From positions 62,001 through 126,000 of the forward strand of contig CAMUDN010000001.1 in the NCBI GenBank assembly GCA_947087645.1: DNA of 64,000 bases. Reading direction: 5' to 3'. A program made the position numbers and the translations under genes. The notes below the pieces were generated by a model, which searched no databases, had not been told where the DNA came from, and worked only from the letters and a program-made list of their open reading frames with translations. Positions 1 to 8,700 of the stretch are shown piece by piece; the first letter of the stretch is position 1; each line of letters starts with the position of its first letter. Source of the stretch: an uncultured Bulleidia sp. GTDB lineage: Bacteria > Bacillota_I > Bacilli_A > Erysipelotrichales > Erysipelotrichaceae.

Positions 1-20
1 TATTATACAAACTTTTTTAT

Positions 21-26
21 TATAAT
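21..26 (+). promoter_or_regulatory. -10 box of cca, candidate leaderless start
   Basis: A perfect TATAAT ends six bases before the ATG of cca, and no Shine-Dalgarno sequence lies between them. Transcription would start on or next to the A of the ATG. The -35 region falls at or beyond the window edge, so only half the promoter can be judged. Confidence 0.5.
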
Positions 27-32
27 AAGAGT

Positions 33-1217
33 ATGAAAATACCTTTACCTGATTATGTTTATGAAATAATGCAACTATTGATAAAAAATAATTATGAATG
101 CTATTTAGTTGGCGGTGCTATTCGTAATTACCTTTTAAACTATAAAATTAAAGATTATGATCTTACAACAAATGCTACGCCACAAGAAATGATAAAAGTT
201 TTTCATGATTATCCGAAAATTCCAACTGGTATAAAGCATGGAACTTTGACTATTTTAAGTCACTTACAACCTATCGAAATAACAACCTATCGTATTGATG
301 GGGAATATAATGATCATCGCCATCCTAAACAAGTGCAATTTTCTTCATCATTGAAAGAAGATTGTGCTCGCCGTGATTTTAGTATTAATGCTCTTTGCTA
401 CCATCCCGATCAAGGAATCATTGATTTTTTTCACGGTAGAGATGATTTAAACAAGCATTTAATTCGCTGTATCGGTAATGCAGAAGAACGATTTGATGAA
501 GATGCTTTAAGAATTTTACGAGCTTTACGCTTTGCTGCTAGATTAAATTTTAAAATAGAAGCAAAGACAACAGAAGCAATGTTTAAAAAACGTAATTTAC
601 TGTCCTATATTTCCAAGGAAAGAATCCACGCTGAATTAATACAATTCTTTTCTTATGAAAATAGTGCTTCTTTTTTAGAATTATATTTTGAAATATTTAT
701 ATCGGCTATTCCTGCTTTATCTACTATTAATCAGCACTTTGTTTTCCATAACATGAAAAAAAAGCCTTTATCTACAATAAGTCGTTTAGCTATACTTTTT
801 TCAACTTTACCTAATTATCATTATGTTTTAAAAGAAATGACTTTCAGTAATGAAGAAATTAAAAAAATTGAAAATATTATTCAATATCAAACACTTTCTT
901 TAAATAGCTCATACGATGCTTATCATCTTCTATCTATTTTTAAAGAATTTAAAGATTATATACAATATCGTGTAGCAATTGATCCATCTTTAGATTATGC
1001 TCATCTCATGTCATGGTTACATAAGTTAAAAAATGATGCTATACCTACTTCTTTATCAGAATTAAAATTTAATGGCTATGATGCTCAAAAAGTAGGATAT
1101 AAAGGTATTGCAATTAAAAATATATTAAATGAGCTTTTAGAACTTTGCATGAAAGAAAAACTAAGTAATGAATATTCTGATTTACGATCATATGCTAAAA
1201 GAAAATTAAATTCATAA
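33..1217 (+). CDS. cca: CCA tRNA nucleotidyltransferase
   Basis: Adds or repairs the 3' CCA end of tRNAs, using CTP and ATP without a template. This is a class II enzyme: the nucleotidyltransferase head has GG at residues 27-28 with R31, the metal-binding D41-x-D43, and RRDFSINA at 113-120. The neck follows (ERFDEDALRILRALRFAAR from about 151). The family motif GGxxRD reads GGAIRN here, so N32 replaces the usual D. The length of 394 aa is normal for Firmicutes and no HD phosphatase domain is present. The tRNA-Asn gene in this window does not encode CCA, so it needs this enzyme. The gene stands alone on the + strand and converges on darA. Confidence 0.93.
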   Translation: MKIPLPDYVYEIMQLLIKNNYECYLVGGAIRNYLLNYKIKDYDLTTNATPQEMIKVFHDYPKIPTGIKHGTLTILSHLQPIEITTYRIDGEYNDHRHPKQVQFSSSLKEDCARRDFSINALCYHPDQGIIDFFHGRDDLNKHLIRCIGNAEERFDEDALRILRALRFAARLNFKIEAKTTEAMFKKRNLLSYISKERIHAELIQFFSYENSASFLELYFEIFISAIPALSTINQHFVFHNMKKKPLSTISRLAILFSTLPNYHYVLKEMTFSNEEIKKIENIIQYQTLSLNSSYDAYHLLSIFKEFKDYIQYRVAIDPSLDYAHLMSWLHKLKNDAIPTSLSELKFNGYDAQKVGYKGIAIKNILNELLELCMKEKLSNEYSDLRSYAKRKLNS

Positions 1218-1260
1218 ATATGCAAGAATTCGTTTTTTAAAACACAAAAACTAAACCATA

Positions 1261-1340
1261 AAAATAGCTAGGTCCTTTACTGTAAATTCCTAAATCACTA
1301 TCAAGCTTTTAGGATAAACTGCTCTTCACCTAGCTATTTC
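1261..1340. terminator. Large imperfect hairpin between convergent cca and darA
   Basis: A 12-bp inverted repeat (AAATAGCTAGGT with ACCTAGCTATTT) encloses a second pair, CCTAAA with TTTAGG. On the - strand the outer stem runs into TTTTTA, so it can end the darA transcript. The internal loops are large and asymmetric for a plain terminator, so a small structured RNA or regulatory element is possible. Confidence 0.5.
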
Positions 1341-1353
1341 ATTTCTTTCTCGT

Positions 1354-1677
1354 TTATAATTTTTTAAATATATCTACATTAAGAACAAATATTGTCGCTC
1401 CACCAACCTGAACTTCTACGGGAAATGAAGCATAATGGCTCAAATCATAAGAAGAAGTTGAAGGGACTATTTCTGTTCTTTTCTTAGCTTCTGAACCAAT
1501 AATTTCAATACATTTTTCAACTAAATTATCTTCTGTTCCTACAATAAATGTAGTATTACCAGCTCGTAAAAAGCCTCCTGTCGTCGCCAATTTAGTAATA
1601 TAAAAATTATTCTCTGTCAAGGCGGCTGATACCGCAGCTGAATCATCATTAGAAACAATTGCTAAAACCAATTTCAT
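1354..1677 (-). CDS. darA: Cyclic-di-AMP receptor DarA (PstA/YaaQ family)
   Basis: PII-like trimeric protein that binds c-di-AMP, the messenger linked to potassium and wall homeostasis in Firmicutes. The start used here is an internal ATG preceded by GGAGG eight bases upstream, giving 107 aa, the family's usual length of about 109. A longer frame adds ten residues that the family lacks. Conserved ligand-site residues are visible: TTGGFL at 32-37 and GNTTF at 40-44. The C-terminal strand VGGATIFVLNVDIF matches the family. It is the last gene of the dtd-folD-DUF951-ychF-darA run, 60 bases after ychF. The downstream target of DarA is unknown in general. Confidence 0.9.
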   Translation of the reverse strand: MKLVLAIVSNDDSAAVSAALTENNFYITKLATTGGFLRAGNTTFIVGTEDNLVEKCIEIIGSEAKKRTEIVPSTSSYDLSHYASFPVEVQVGGATIFVLNVDIFKKL

Positions 1678-1737
1678 GGAACTAACCTCCGAAGTCATTT
1701 TTATCATATCATAGCTTTTAGTATATAATTTATCTTT

Positions 1738-2841
1738 TTAGACATTAAAGCGGAAAAAAACAACATCCCCATCTTGCATGATATATTCCTTTCCTTCTAA
1801 ACGTATTTTGCCATGTTCTTTTACTGCTTGCTCTGTTTTAAATTCCATCAAATCATTATATGAATAAATTTCAGCACGGATAAATCCTCGTTCAAAGTCA
1901 CTATGAATAATACCTGCACATTGAGGAGCTTTCATACCTTCATGAAAAGTCCAAGCTCGACACTCTGGTTCACCGACCGTAAAAAAAGTTCGTAATCCAA
2001 GTAAATGATAAGTTGCTTTAATGATTTGATCTAAACCTGATTGTTTAATTCCTAAATCGCTTAAAAAAAGTTCTTTTTCTTCTTTATCAAGGGAAGATAA
2101 TTCTTCCTCTATTTTGGCACAAATAGCAATACATTGACTATTTTCTTTTTGAGCTAATTCACACACTTGTTTAAAATAATGATTCTTTTCCGGCTGACCT
2201 ATTTCTTCATCAGACATATTAGCAACATAGATAACTGGCTTATAGCTTAATAAACCATAACCACGAACAAGCTGTTGTTCATCATCATCTAAATCCACTA
2301 ATCTAATTGATTCTCCTTTTTCTAATAATGGTTTTAATTTTTCTAACAAAGCTACTTCTTGCTTAGCTTCAGCATCTTTAGAACTTATAGCCTTCTTAAC
2401 TATTTTATTATATCGATTGAGTACTGTATCCAAATCAGCTAAGCAAAGCTCAATATTAATTTCTTCAATATCACGTAAAGGATCTACACTTCCTTCAACA
2501 TGTTCGATATTATTATCATCAAAACAACGAACAACATGAATAATAGCATCTGTTTGACGTATATTAGCTAAAAATTGATTACCTAATCCTTCACCTTTAG
2601 AAGCCCCTTTTACAAGACCGGCAATATCGGTAAATTCAAATGTTGTATAAATTGTTTTTTTAGGATTGAATATTTTAGCAAAATCATCTAAACGATAATC
2701 TGGCACTTCAACAACCCCAACATTAGGACTGATTGTGGCAAAAGGATAATTCTCTGCCAATACTTGATTATTTGTAATAGCATTAAATAAAGTTGACTTA
2801 CCGACATTAGGTAAACCTACTATTCCGGCTGTTAATGACAT
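1738..2841 (-). CDS. ychF: Ribosome-binding ATPase YchF (OLA1 family)
   Basis: Obg-family P-loop protein that hydrolyses ATP rather than GTP and associates with ribosomes. The P-loop GLPNVGKST is near the N-terminus. The usual NKxD specificity motif is replaced by NMSDEE, as in ATP-specific YchF. The C-terminal TGS domain begins near FFTVGEPECRAW. I chose the ATG giving MSLTAGIVG (367 aa), which has AGGA six bases upstream and matches the family start; a GTG four codons upstream gives a non-homologous extension. Its start lies one base after the stop of the DUF951 gene, so the two are probably translationally coupled. Confidence 0.93.
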   Translation of the reverse strand: MSLTAGIVGLPNVGKSTLFNAITNNQVLAENYPFATISPNVGVVEVPDYRLDDFAKIFNPKKTIYTTFEFTDIAGLVKGASKGEGLGNQFLANIRQTDAIIHVVRCFDDNNIEHVEGSVDPLRDIEEINIELCLADLDTVLNRYNKIVKKAISSKDAEAKQEVALLEKLKPLLEKGESIRLVDLDDDEQQLVRGYGLLSYKPVIYVANMSDEEIGQPEKNHYFKQVCELAQKENSQCIAICAKIEEELSSLDKEEKELFLSDLGIKQSGLDQIIKATYHLLGLRTFFTVGEPECRAWTFHEGMKAPQCAGIIHSDFERGFIRAEIYSYNDLMEFKTEQAVKEHGKIRLEGKEYIMQDGDVVFFRFNV

Positions 2842-2842
2842 A

Positions 2843-3037
2843 CTATTCCTCACTCACTTCTATTTTTCTTTTTAATTTTTTTTCAAATTCAAATCGTGGC
2901 ATCATAATTGTTCGCAAACAACCATGACATTGTATTTTTACATCTGCACCAACTCTTGTGATCGTCCAACGTGTCGATTTATGGCAAGGATGTTCTTTCT
3001 TCATTTCCACAATATCTCCAACTTTAATATCAATCAT
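2843..3037 (-). CDS. DUF951 family small protein
   Basis: A 64-residue protein with a conserved core (VGDIVEMKKEHPCHKSTRW) and two cysteine motifs, HPCH and CHGC, suggesting a metal-binding fold. Function is unknown. In Firmicutes this family very often sits just upstream of ychF, as it does here. Its ATG overlaps the TGA of folD (ATGA) and its stop lies next to the ychF start, placing it in a tightly coupled translation unit. AGGAG precedes the ATG. Confidence 0.85.
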   Translation of the reverse strand: MIDIKVGDIVEMKKEHPCHKSTRWTITRVGADVKIQCHGCLRTIMMPRFEFEKKLKRKIEVSEE

Positions 3038-3873
3038 CGCATTCTCCTTTGATGAGCCTCATATGTATTCCATAATAACATTGTAATCGTCATTGGCCCA
3101 ACACCCTTAGGTACAGGTGTAATATAAGCTACTTTATCTAAAACGCTAGCTAAATTAACATCACCACAAAGTTTACCATTTGCTTGACGATTAACCCCAA
3201 CATCAATAACCACAGCATCTTTTTTTACATCTTGTGCATTGATAAATTGTGGCTTACCAACAGCAACTATTAAGATATCTGCTTGTTTAGTATAAAAAGA
3301 TAAATCTTTAGTATACGAATGACACATCGTAACTGTCGCATTTGCTTCTAATAATAAGCGTGAAATTGGTGCTCCTACTAATTCACTACGACCAACAACA
3401 ACCGCATGCTTACCTGCTAATTTAATTGGCAAAAAGTTTAAGATAGCCATAATACCTAAAGGTGTACAGGGAACAAATGTCGGTTCTTTACAATATAATC
3501 GACCAACATTTTCTACAGTTAAACCATCTACATCCTTAGCTACGGAAATAGATTGGATAACTTTTGTACTATTAATATGCTTAGGTAAAGGCAATTGTAC
3601 TAAAATACCATCTATATCCGAATCATTATTTAACTTTTTAATCAATGCTTGCAATTCTCTTTCTGTAATATTTTGATCACAGGTATATGTTTTTGCTTGG
3701 ATACCAACTTGAGCACATGCTTTTTCTTTGCCCCGAACATAGGATAAAGAAGCGGGATCGTTACCCACTAAAATAACTGCTAAAGTTACTTGATCTTTAT
3801 TTTTAATAATTTTTTCTCGCAAGTCAGTACGCATTTTATCAGCTATAACACTACCATAAACTATTTCCCCCAT
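3034..3873 (-). CDS. folD: Bifunctional methylene-tetrahydrofolate dehydrogenase/cyclohydrolase
   Basis: Interconverts 5,10-methylene-THF, 5,10-methenyl-THF and 10-formyl-THF in one-carbon metabolism, using NADP. The catalytic YxxxK is Y45-VRG-K49. Substrate motifs VQLPLPKHI and DVDGLT follow, then PCTPLG, the NADP-binding VVVGRSELVGAP and the C-terminal GVGPMTITML. Length (279 aa) is typical. Its start overlaps the end of dtd by 13 bases and AAGGAG lies inside the dtd coding end, which indicates coupling with dtd. Confidence 0.94.
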   Translation of the reverse strand: MGEIVYGSVIADKMRTDLREKIIKNKDQVTLAVILVGNDPASLSYVRGKEKACAQVGIQAKTYTCDQNITERELQALIKKLNNDSDIDGILVQLPLPKHINSTKVIQSISVAKDVDGLTVENVGRLYCKEPTFVPCTPLGIMAILNFLPIKLAGKHAVVVGRSELVGAPISRLLLEANATVTMCHSYTKDLSFYTKQADILIVAVGKPQFINAQDVKKDAVVIDVGVNRQANGKLCGDVNLASVLDKVAYITPVPKGVGPMTITMLLWNTYEAHQRRMR

Positions 3874-4319
3874 GACATCTCCTTACTATCTATACAAATA
3901 GTTACGGGGCCATCATTAAGCAAAGAAACCTGCATATCTGCACCAAATATACCCTCTTCTACATGAATATCATTATTTCTTAAAACTTCATTAAAATAAT
4001 GATATAGCTCATTAGATAAAGCCGGATTACCAGCATTTGTAAAACTTGGTCGATTACCTTTGCGAACATCCGCATATAAAGTAAACTGACTAACAGAAAG
4101 TATTGAACCTTGCTTTTCTAACAAAGATAAATTCATCTTTCCATCACGATCATCAAAAATACGCAATTTAATGACTTTTTGAGCCATATGTTCAACTACT
4201 TCTTTGGTATCCGTATCATGAATACCCACCAATATTAAATATCCTTCTGCAATCTTACCTACTATTTTTTCATTAATTTCAACTTTTGCTTTTTTAACTC
4301 TTTGAATAACTAATTTCAT
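3861..4319 (-). CDS. dtd: D-aminoacyl-tRNA deacylase
   Basis: Hydrolyses D-amino acids mischarged onto tRNA (and Gly on tRNA-Ala), a proofreading step acting in trans. The signature SVSQFTLYADVRKGNRPSF and the C-terminal NDGPVTICID, equivalent to the family's NGPVT cross-subunit motif, are both present. Residue 1 is taken as the internal ATG of MKLVIQRV (152 aa), which matches the family; seven extra residues upstream do not. A TATAAT box sits six bases before this ATG with no Shine-Dalgarno, so the mRNA may be leaderless. First gene of the five-gene leftward operon. Confidence 0.92.
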   Translation of the reverse strand: MKLVIQRVKKAKVEINEKIVGKIAEGYLILVGIHDTDTKEVVEHMAQKVIKLRIFDDRDGKMNLSLLEKQGSILSVSQFTLYADVRKGNRPSFTNAGNPALSNELYHYFNEVLRNNDIHVEEGIFGADMQVSLLNDGPVTICIDSKEMSWGK

Positions 4320-4325
4320 AAATTT

Positions 4326-4355
4326 ATTATACCAAACCATAAAAAGGAATGTTAA
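4326..4355 (-). promoter_or_regulatory. Promoter of the dtd operon, candidate leaderless
   Basis: On the - strand TTAACA (4355-4350), an 18-base spacer and TATAAT (4331-4326) are followed by six bases and the dtd ATG. The predicted transcription start coincides with the start codon. Confidence 0.6.
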
Positions 4356-4394
4356 ATAGTTAAAAAAATAATAAAAAATATTATTTTTATTCTG

Positions 4395-4428
4395 TGTAAG
4401 CGTTTTAAATGTGTGAATATTATGTGAA
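4395..4428 (+). promoter_or_regulatory. Possible WalR-type direct repeat and cre-like site upstream of the CHAP gene
   Basis: TGTGAA occurs twice with a five-base gap (4412-4417 and 4423-4428), the 11-bp periodicity of WalR (YycF) boxes. Each half differs from the WalR consensus TGTWAH at one base. Just upstream, TGTAAGCGTTTTAA (4395-4408) resembles a CcpA cre site with one mismatch near the end. Both are motif resemblances only; WalR control of CHAP-domain wall hydrolases is known in other Firmicutes. Confidence 0.35.
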
Positions 4429-4442
4429 TTTTACCTAAAAAC

Positions 4443-4470
4443 TTGCTAAATCTTAATCTTTTCTTATAAA
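4443..4470 (+). promoter_or_regulatory. Promoter of the CHAP gene, candidate leaderless
   Basis: TTGCTA, a 16-base spacer and TATAAA precede the ATG at 4479 by only eight bases, with no ribosome-binding site in between. Confidence 0.5.
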
Positions 4471-4478
4471 ATAGGGTT

Positions 4479-5606
4479 ATGCAGAACAAGAAACTGAAAA
4501 AAATCGGCTCATTATTTGCCAGTTTTGCTACAGCGACTATGTTCGTCATAGCAAACACCGCCTTAGCCGTTAGAGCTGAAGGCAATGAAACATCTTCTGC
4601 TATTGCAGATTTACCATTAATTGAAATTAATATGAAAGATGCCAATCCGCGAGATACGATTAAGAATCTAGTAATTGAACGTAGTGCTCAAGCAGATCCG
4701 GATCTTGACTTTGATAACATTAACATGAATGAAAGTACAGCCGAATTTGAAGGCTTTGATCGTAATCTTTCTGGTATTCAGACAATTATTGCTAAAATTA
4801 ATTTAGTATATAATAGCAAACACAAAAAAGCTGATAATAGCCCTGTTGGTTATTCATTAGTTAAGAAGGTTGCCGTTAAGGTAGAGAAGAATGGTGCTCC
4901 TATTCTACGTCTTAAAAATAATACAGTTACTGTAAATAACGGTGACAAATGGAATCCTGGAAATTATGTTTCTTATATCAACGATGAATCAGGTATTCTA
5001 CCTGTCTTGAAATACAGCGGTAATGTTGATATGAATAAAGATGGTAAATATAGTGTTACATATACAGCTATAGATGTTGATGGTAATACAACTTCAGCAC
5101 ACTTAAATGTTATCGTTCAAACACCAGCTGAAGTTATTGCTGAACGGGAAAAAGCCGCAGCTGAAGAAGCAAAGAAAGCAGCCGAAGAAGAGAAAAAAAG
5201 AAAAGAAGAAGAATTGAAAGCAGCCGCTAAACAAGCTGAAACTTTTACTTCTTCAGACGGTACTCCTCTACGTGGTAATGGAAATAATCCATACAGTGGT
5301 GGTTGGGGTAATTGCACTTGGGGTGCTTGGCAAGCCGTTTATTCCCATACCGGTGTTGCTTTACCAAACTGGGGAAATGCTTCTAGTTGGGTATGGAATG
5401 CCCAAAGAAGTGGTTATGCAACTGGTTCTACACCTGTTGTTGGTGCCGTAGCAGTTTACTCAAATCACGTAGCTTATGTATCAGAAGTAGTTGGTGATCA
5501 AGTTCATATTATTGAAGGTAACTTCAATGGTCATTACAACGAACGTTGGGTATCACGTTATGGTACAGGCACACAATCTCTAACAGGTTATGTTTATATC
5601 AAATAA
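4479..5606 (+). CDS. Secreted CHAP-domain peptidoglycan hydrolase (SagA/PcsB-like)
   Basis: A 375-residue exported protein predicted to cleave peptide cross-links or amide bonds in peptidoglycan. The N-terminal signal peptide (MQNKKLKKIG, then a hydrophobic stretch) ends near residue 33 (AVRAEG). The middle holds an Ig-like/DUF5011-type domain (about residues 145-215, ending in YTAIDVDGNT), followed by an Ala/Glu/Lys-rich coiled coil (about 216-258). The C-terminal CHAP domain carries the catalytic Cys in GNCTWGAW (near 279) and His in SNHVAYV (near 329). Coiled coil plus CHAP is the architecture of division-linked hydrolases. A terminator follows at once, so it is a single-gene unit. Confidence 0.88.
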   Translation: MQNKKLKKIGSLFASFATATMFVIANTALAVRAEGNETSSAIADLPLIEINMKDANPRDTIKNLVIERSAQADPDLDFDNINMNESTAEFEGFDRNLSGIQTIIAKINLVYNSKHKKADNSPVGYSLVKKVAVKVEKNGAPILRLKNNTVTVNNGDKWNPGNYVSYINDESGILPVLKYSGNVDMNKDGKYSVTYTAIDVDGNTTSAHLNVIVQTPAEVIAEREKAAAEEAKKAAEEEKKRKEEELKAAAKQAETFTSSDGTPLRGNGNNPYSGGWGNCTWGAWQAVYSHTGVALPNWGNASSWVWNAQRSGYATGSTPVVGAVAVYSNHVAYVSEVVGDQVHIIEGNFNGHYNERWVSRYGTGTQSLTGYVYIK

Positions 5607-5632
5607 AAAAGTACTTATAAGTACTTTTTTTA
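5606..5632 (+). terminator. Terminator of the CHAP gene
   Basis: AAAAAGTACTT and AAGTACTTTTTT form a symmetric hairpin ending in a T run directly after the stop codon. Confidence 0.85.
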
Positions 5633-5674
5633 TGGCAATATTTTTATAAACCAGTTAATAAAATAAACAGATAA

Positions 5675-5702
5675 ATAGCCAGAAGAAATATCTTCTGGCT
5701 AT
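5675..5702 (-). terminator. Terminator of the DUF285 surface gene; copy 1 of a duplicated element
   Basis: A 12-bp stem (ATAGCCAGAAGA with TCTTCTGGCTAT) lies downstream of the leftward surface gene. Thirty bases of this element (5679-5708) recur exactly at 9220-9249 on the other side of the same gene. Confidence 0.8.
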
Positions 5703-5751
5703 ATTCAACTCTTTTAGATAAGTACTTCTATGTAGATATCTAAATATTAAA

Positions 5752-8700
5752 CTAATTTAATTTTTCTTTTTTGAAAAGAATTAAACATAATACACTTAAA
5801 GCACTTAAGAACATTCCATAATAACTTAAAGAATAATGATCAGAAGTATCAACTGTATGACTCATTGTTTGTTGATTATTATGATGATGTTGAGCAGGCA
5901 CTAATCTTGCCATCTTTACTGTTTTCGTAACTTTTGGATTTGTTAATGCTCCTGTATCCGGATTAACTTCATAAATCTTGGTTATCGTTTCATCACCATT
6001 CGTACTTACTTCTTTATTCCCGACTTTCGTTAAACCATCTTGAACAGGCTTAATAATAGTTTCAATATCTGTTCCTTTTACCCACTTACCATTTACATAT
6101 TTACCTGTATCTTGTACTTTTTTCTTACCATCTTCCGCAACTTTAATAACTTTCTTCTCACCAAATGGCAATGTTTCATCAGCTTCATATTTCATATTAG
6201 CTTTAATAACTACTTCTTTTATGGAACCCACTAAACTTCCTATTGGTCTTGAAATATGTGTACGGGGATTTGTTAATGCTCCTGTATCCGGATTAACTTC
6301 ATAAATCTTGGTTATCGTTTCATCACCATTCGTACTTACTTCTTTATTTCCAACTTTTGTTAAACCATCTTTTGCTGGCTTAATAACTTTTTCTTTTGGC
6401 TCACCTTCTTGTACCCAATTACCATCTTTTAAAGTCTTCTTTGTTGTTACTTCCTTTTGTCCATCTTCCGCAACTTTAATAACTTTCTTCTCATTAAATG
6501 TTAAGTTATCATCTGCTTCATATTTCATATTAGCTTTGATTGTAACTAACTTAATCTCTTCTTTACTTATGACTTTACCTAGATCTCCTGTATTTGGATC
6601 TACTTCATGTTTCTCAATAGTAGTTGTATCACCATTCTTAACTACTTTCTTATTCCCAACTTTCGTTAAACCATCTTTTGCTGGCTTAACAATTTCTTCT
6701 GTTGGCTTTCCTTCAACTAATTGGTCATTTGTTAAAGTACTTATTATCGTTATTCTCTTTTGTCCATTTTCTGGATCGCTTACTTTTTGTTTTGTATTAT
6801 ATTCTAAATTCTCATCTGCTTCATACTTCATCTTCGCCGATATTGTTTCTAATCTAACAACTACTTTCTTAACAACTTTTGGATTTGTTAATGCCCCTGT
6901 ATCGGGATTAACTTCATAAATCTTAGTTATTGTTTCATCACCATTCGTACTTACTTCTTTATTGCCAACTTTTGTTAAACCATCTTGAACAGGCTTAATA
7001 ATTTCTTCTTTTGGTTCACCTTCTTGTACCCAATTACCATCTTTTAAAGTCTTTGTAATTGTTATTTTCTTTTGTCCATCTTCCGCAACTTTAATAACTT
7101 TCTTCTCATTAAATGGTAATGTTTCATCAGCTTCATATTTTGTCTTCGCTTTGATGACTTTTGTTTCACTTTCTTTCTTTTGTGACTTAAGCTCATACTC
7201 ACCAAATAAAGCAAGTGTTTTTTCTTGTAATGTCGAAAGATTTTTATATTCACCTGTTAAAAATAAACTTGGATCTTCTGCTTTTAGTTCATTAATTGTT
7301 GCTTTAATTTTCTTATCAACTTCTGCTTTTATAATATTATATACATCTTTAGATCCTTTTGAATCATATACTGCTGGCATACTAATCTTCTTAACTTTAT
7401 TGTCACCATACTTTAAAGTAATATCACGATAATACTTTAAATCTTTATCTTTGTTTAAATAATTTTCATTATTTGTTACAGTTAAAAAAGTATTTTCTAA
7501 AAGACTATCGTTATATTCCAAATTCTTATTATTAAGAATTAATATGCCATACATTTTTCTGAAAGTATCATCAGATAATTTCTTAATGCTTGCATTACTA
7601 AAATCTAATATGAGCTTATGCTTATCTAAAGTTAAGAACTCTCCAATACTTGCAAACATATTTTCTGTATTATTCACTTTACTCATATTCCAAGTATTTA
7701 AAGTATCCATTATTTCATTATATTTACCTAAGTTATCACATCTATAAAACATATTATTCATATCTGTAACATTACTTACATCCCAATTCTTTAGTGCTTC
7801 TAGGGAAGTTATATTAGTACAGTCCTCAAACATATACTTCATATCTGTAACCTTACTTACATTCCAATTCTTTAAAGCTTCTAGGGAAGTTATATTCTTA
7901 CATTCATAAAACATATACTTCATATCTGTAACCTTACTTACATTCCAATTCTTTAAAGCTTCTAGGGAAGTTATATTCTTACATTCATAAAACATATACT
8001 TCATATCTGTAACCTTACTTACATTCCAATTCTTTAAAGCTTCTATAGAGGTTAAATTAGTACATTCACGAAACATATAATTCATATCTGTAACATTACT
8101 GACATTCCAATTCTTTAAAGCTTCTATAGAGGTTAAATTAGTACATTCCAAAAACATCCAAACCGTATTTGTAACATTACTTACATCCCAATTCTTTAAG
8201 GCCTCTAGAGAGGTTAAATTAGTACATTTGCGAAACATACTACCCATATCTTTAACCTTACTTACATTCCAATTTTTTAAAGCTTCTAGAGATGTTAAAT
8301 TAGTACATTTCTCAAACATACAACCCATATCTGTAACATTACTGACATTCCAATTCTTTAGTGCTTCTATAGATGTTAAATTAGTACACCAATAAAACAT
8401 ATAATTCATATCTGTAACATTACTTACATTCCAATCCTTTAATGCTTCTAAGGAAGTTATTTTATTACAATTAGAAAACATACCACTCATATTTGTAACA
8501 TTACTTACATTCCAATTCTTTAGTGCTTCTATAGATGTTAAATTAGAACAGACCCAAAACATACCACTCATATTTGTAACATTACTTACATTCCAATTCT
8601 TTAGTGCTTCTAGGGAAGTTAAATTAGTACAGTCCTCAAACATATGATTCATATCTGTAACATTACTTACATTAAATTTGTTAATATTACCTAATGAAGA

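Noticed and set aside
4352..4645. A 97-codon - strand frame opposite the CHAP gene start
   Set aside because: It overlaps the divergent promoters and the signal peptide of the CHAP protein on the other strand, with no homology seen.
6308..6919. Long + strand frame of 203 codons inside the surface gene
   Set aside because: It is antisense to the repeat region of the surface protein, with repeated composition and no ribosome-binding site.
7740..8640. Regular 81-bp repeats resembling a CRISPR array
   Set aside because: The repeats have no unique spacers, keep an open reading frame, and encode DUF285 units.
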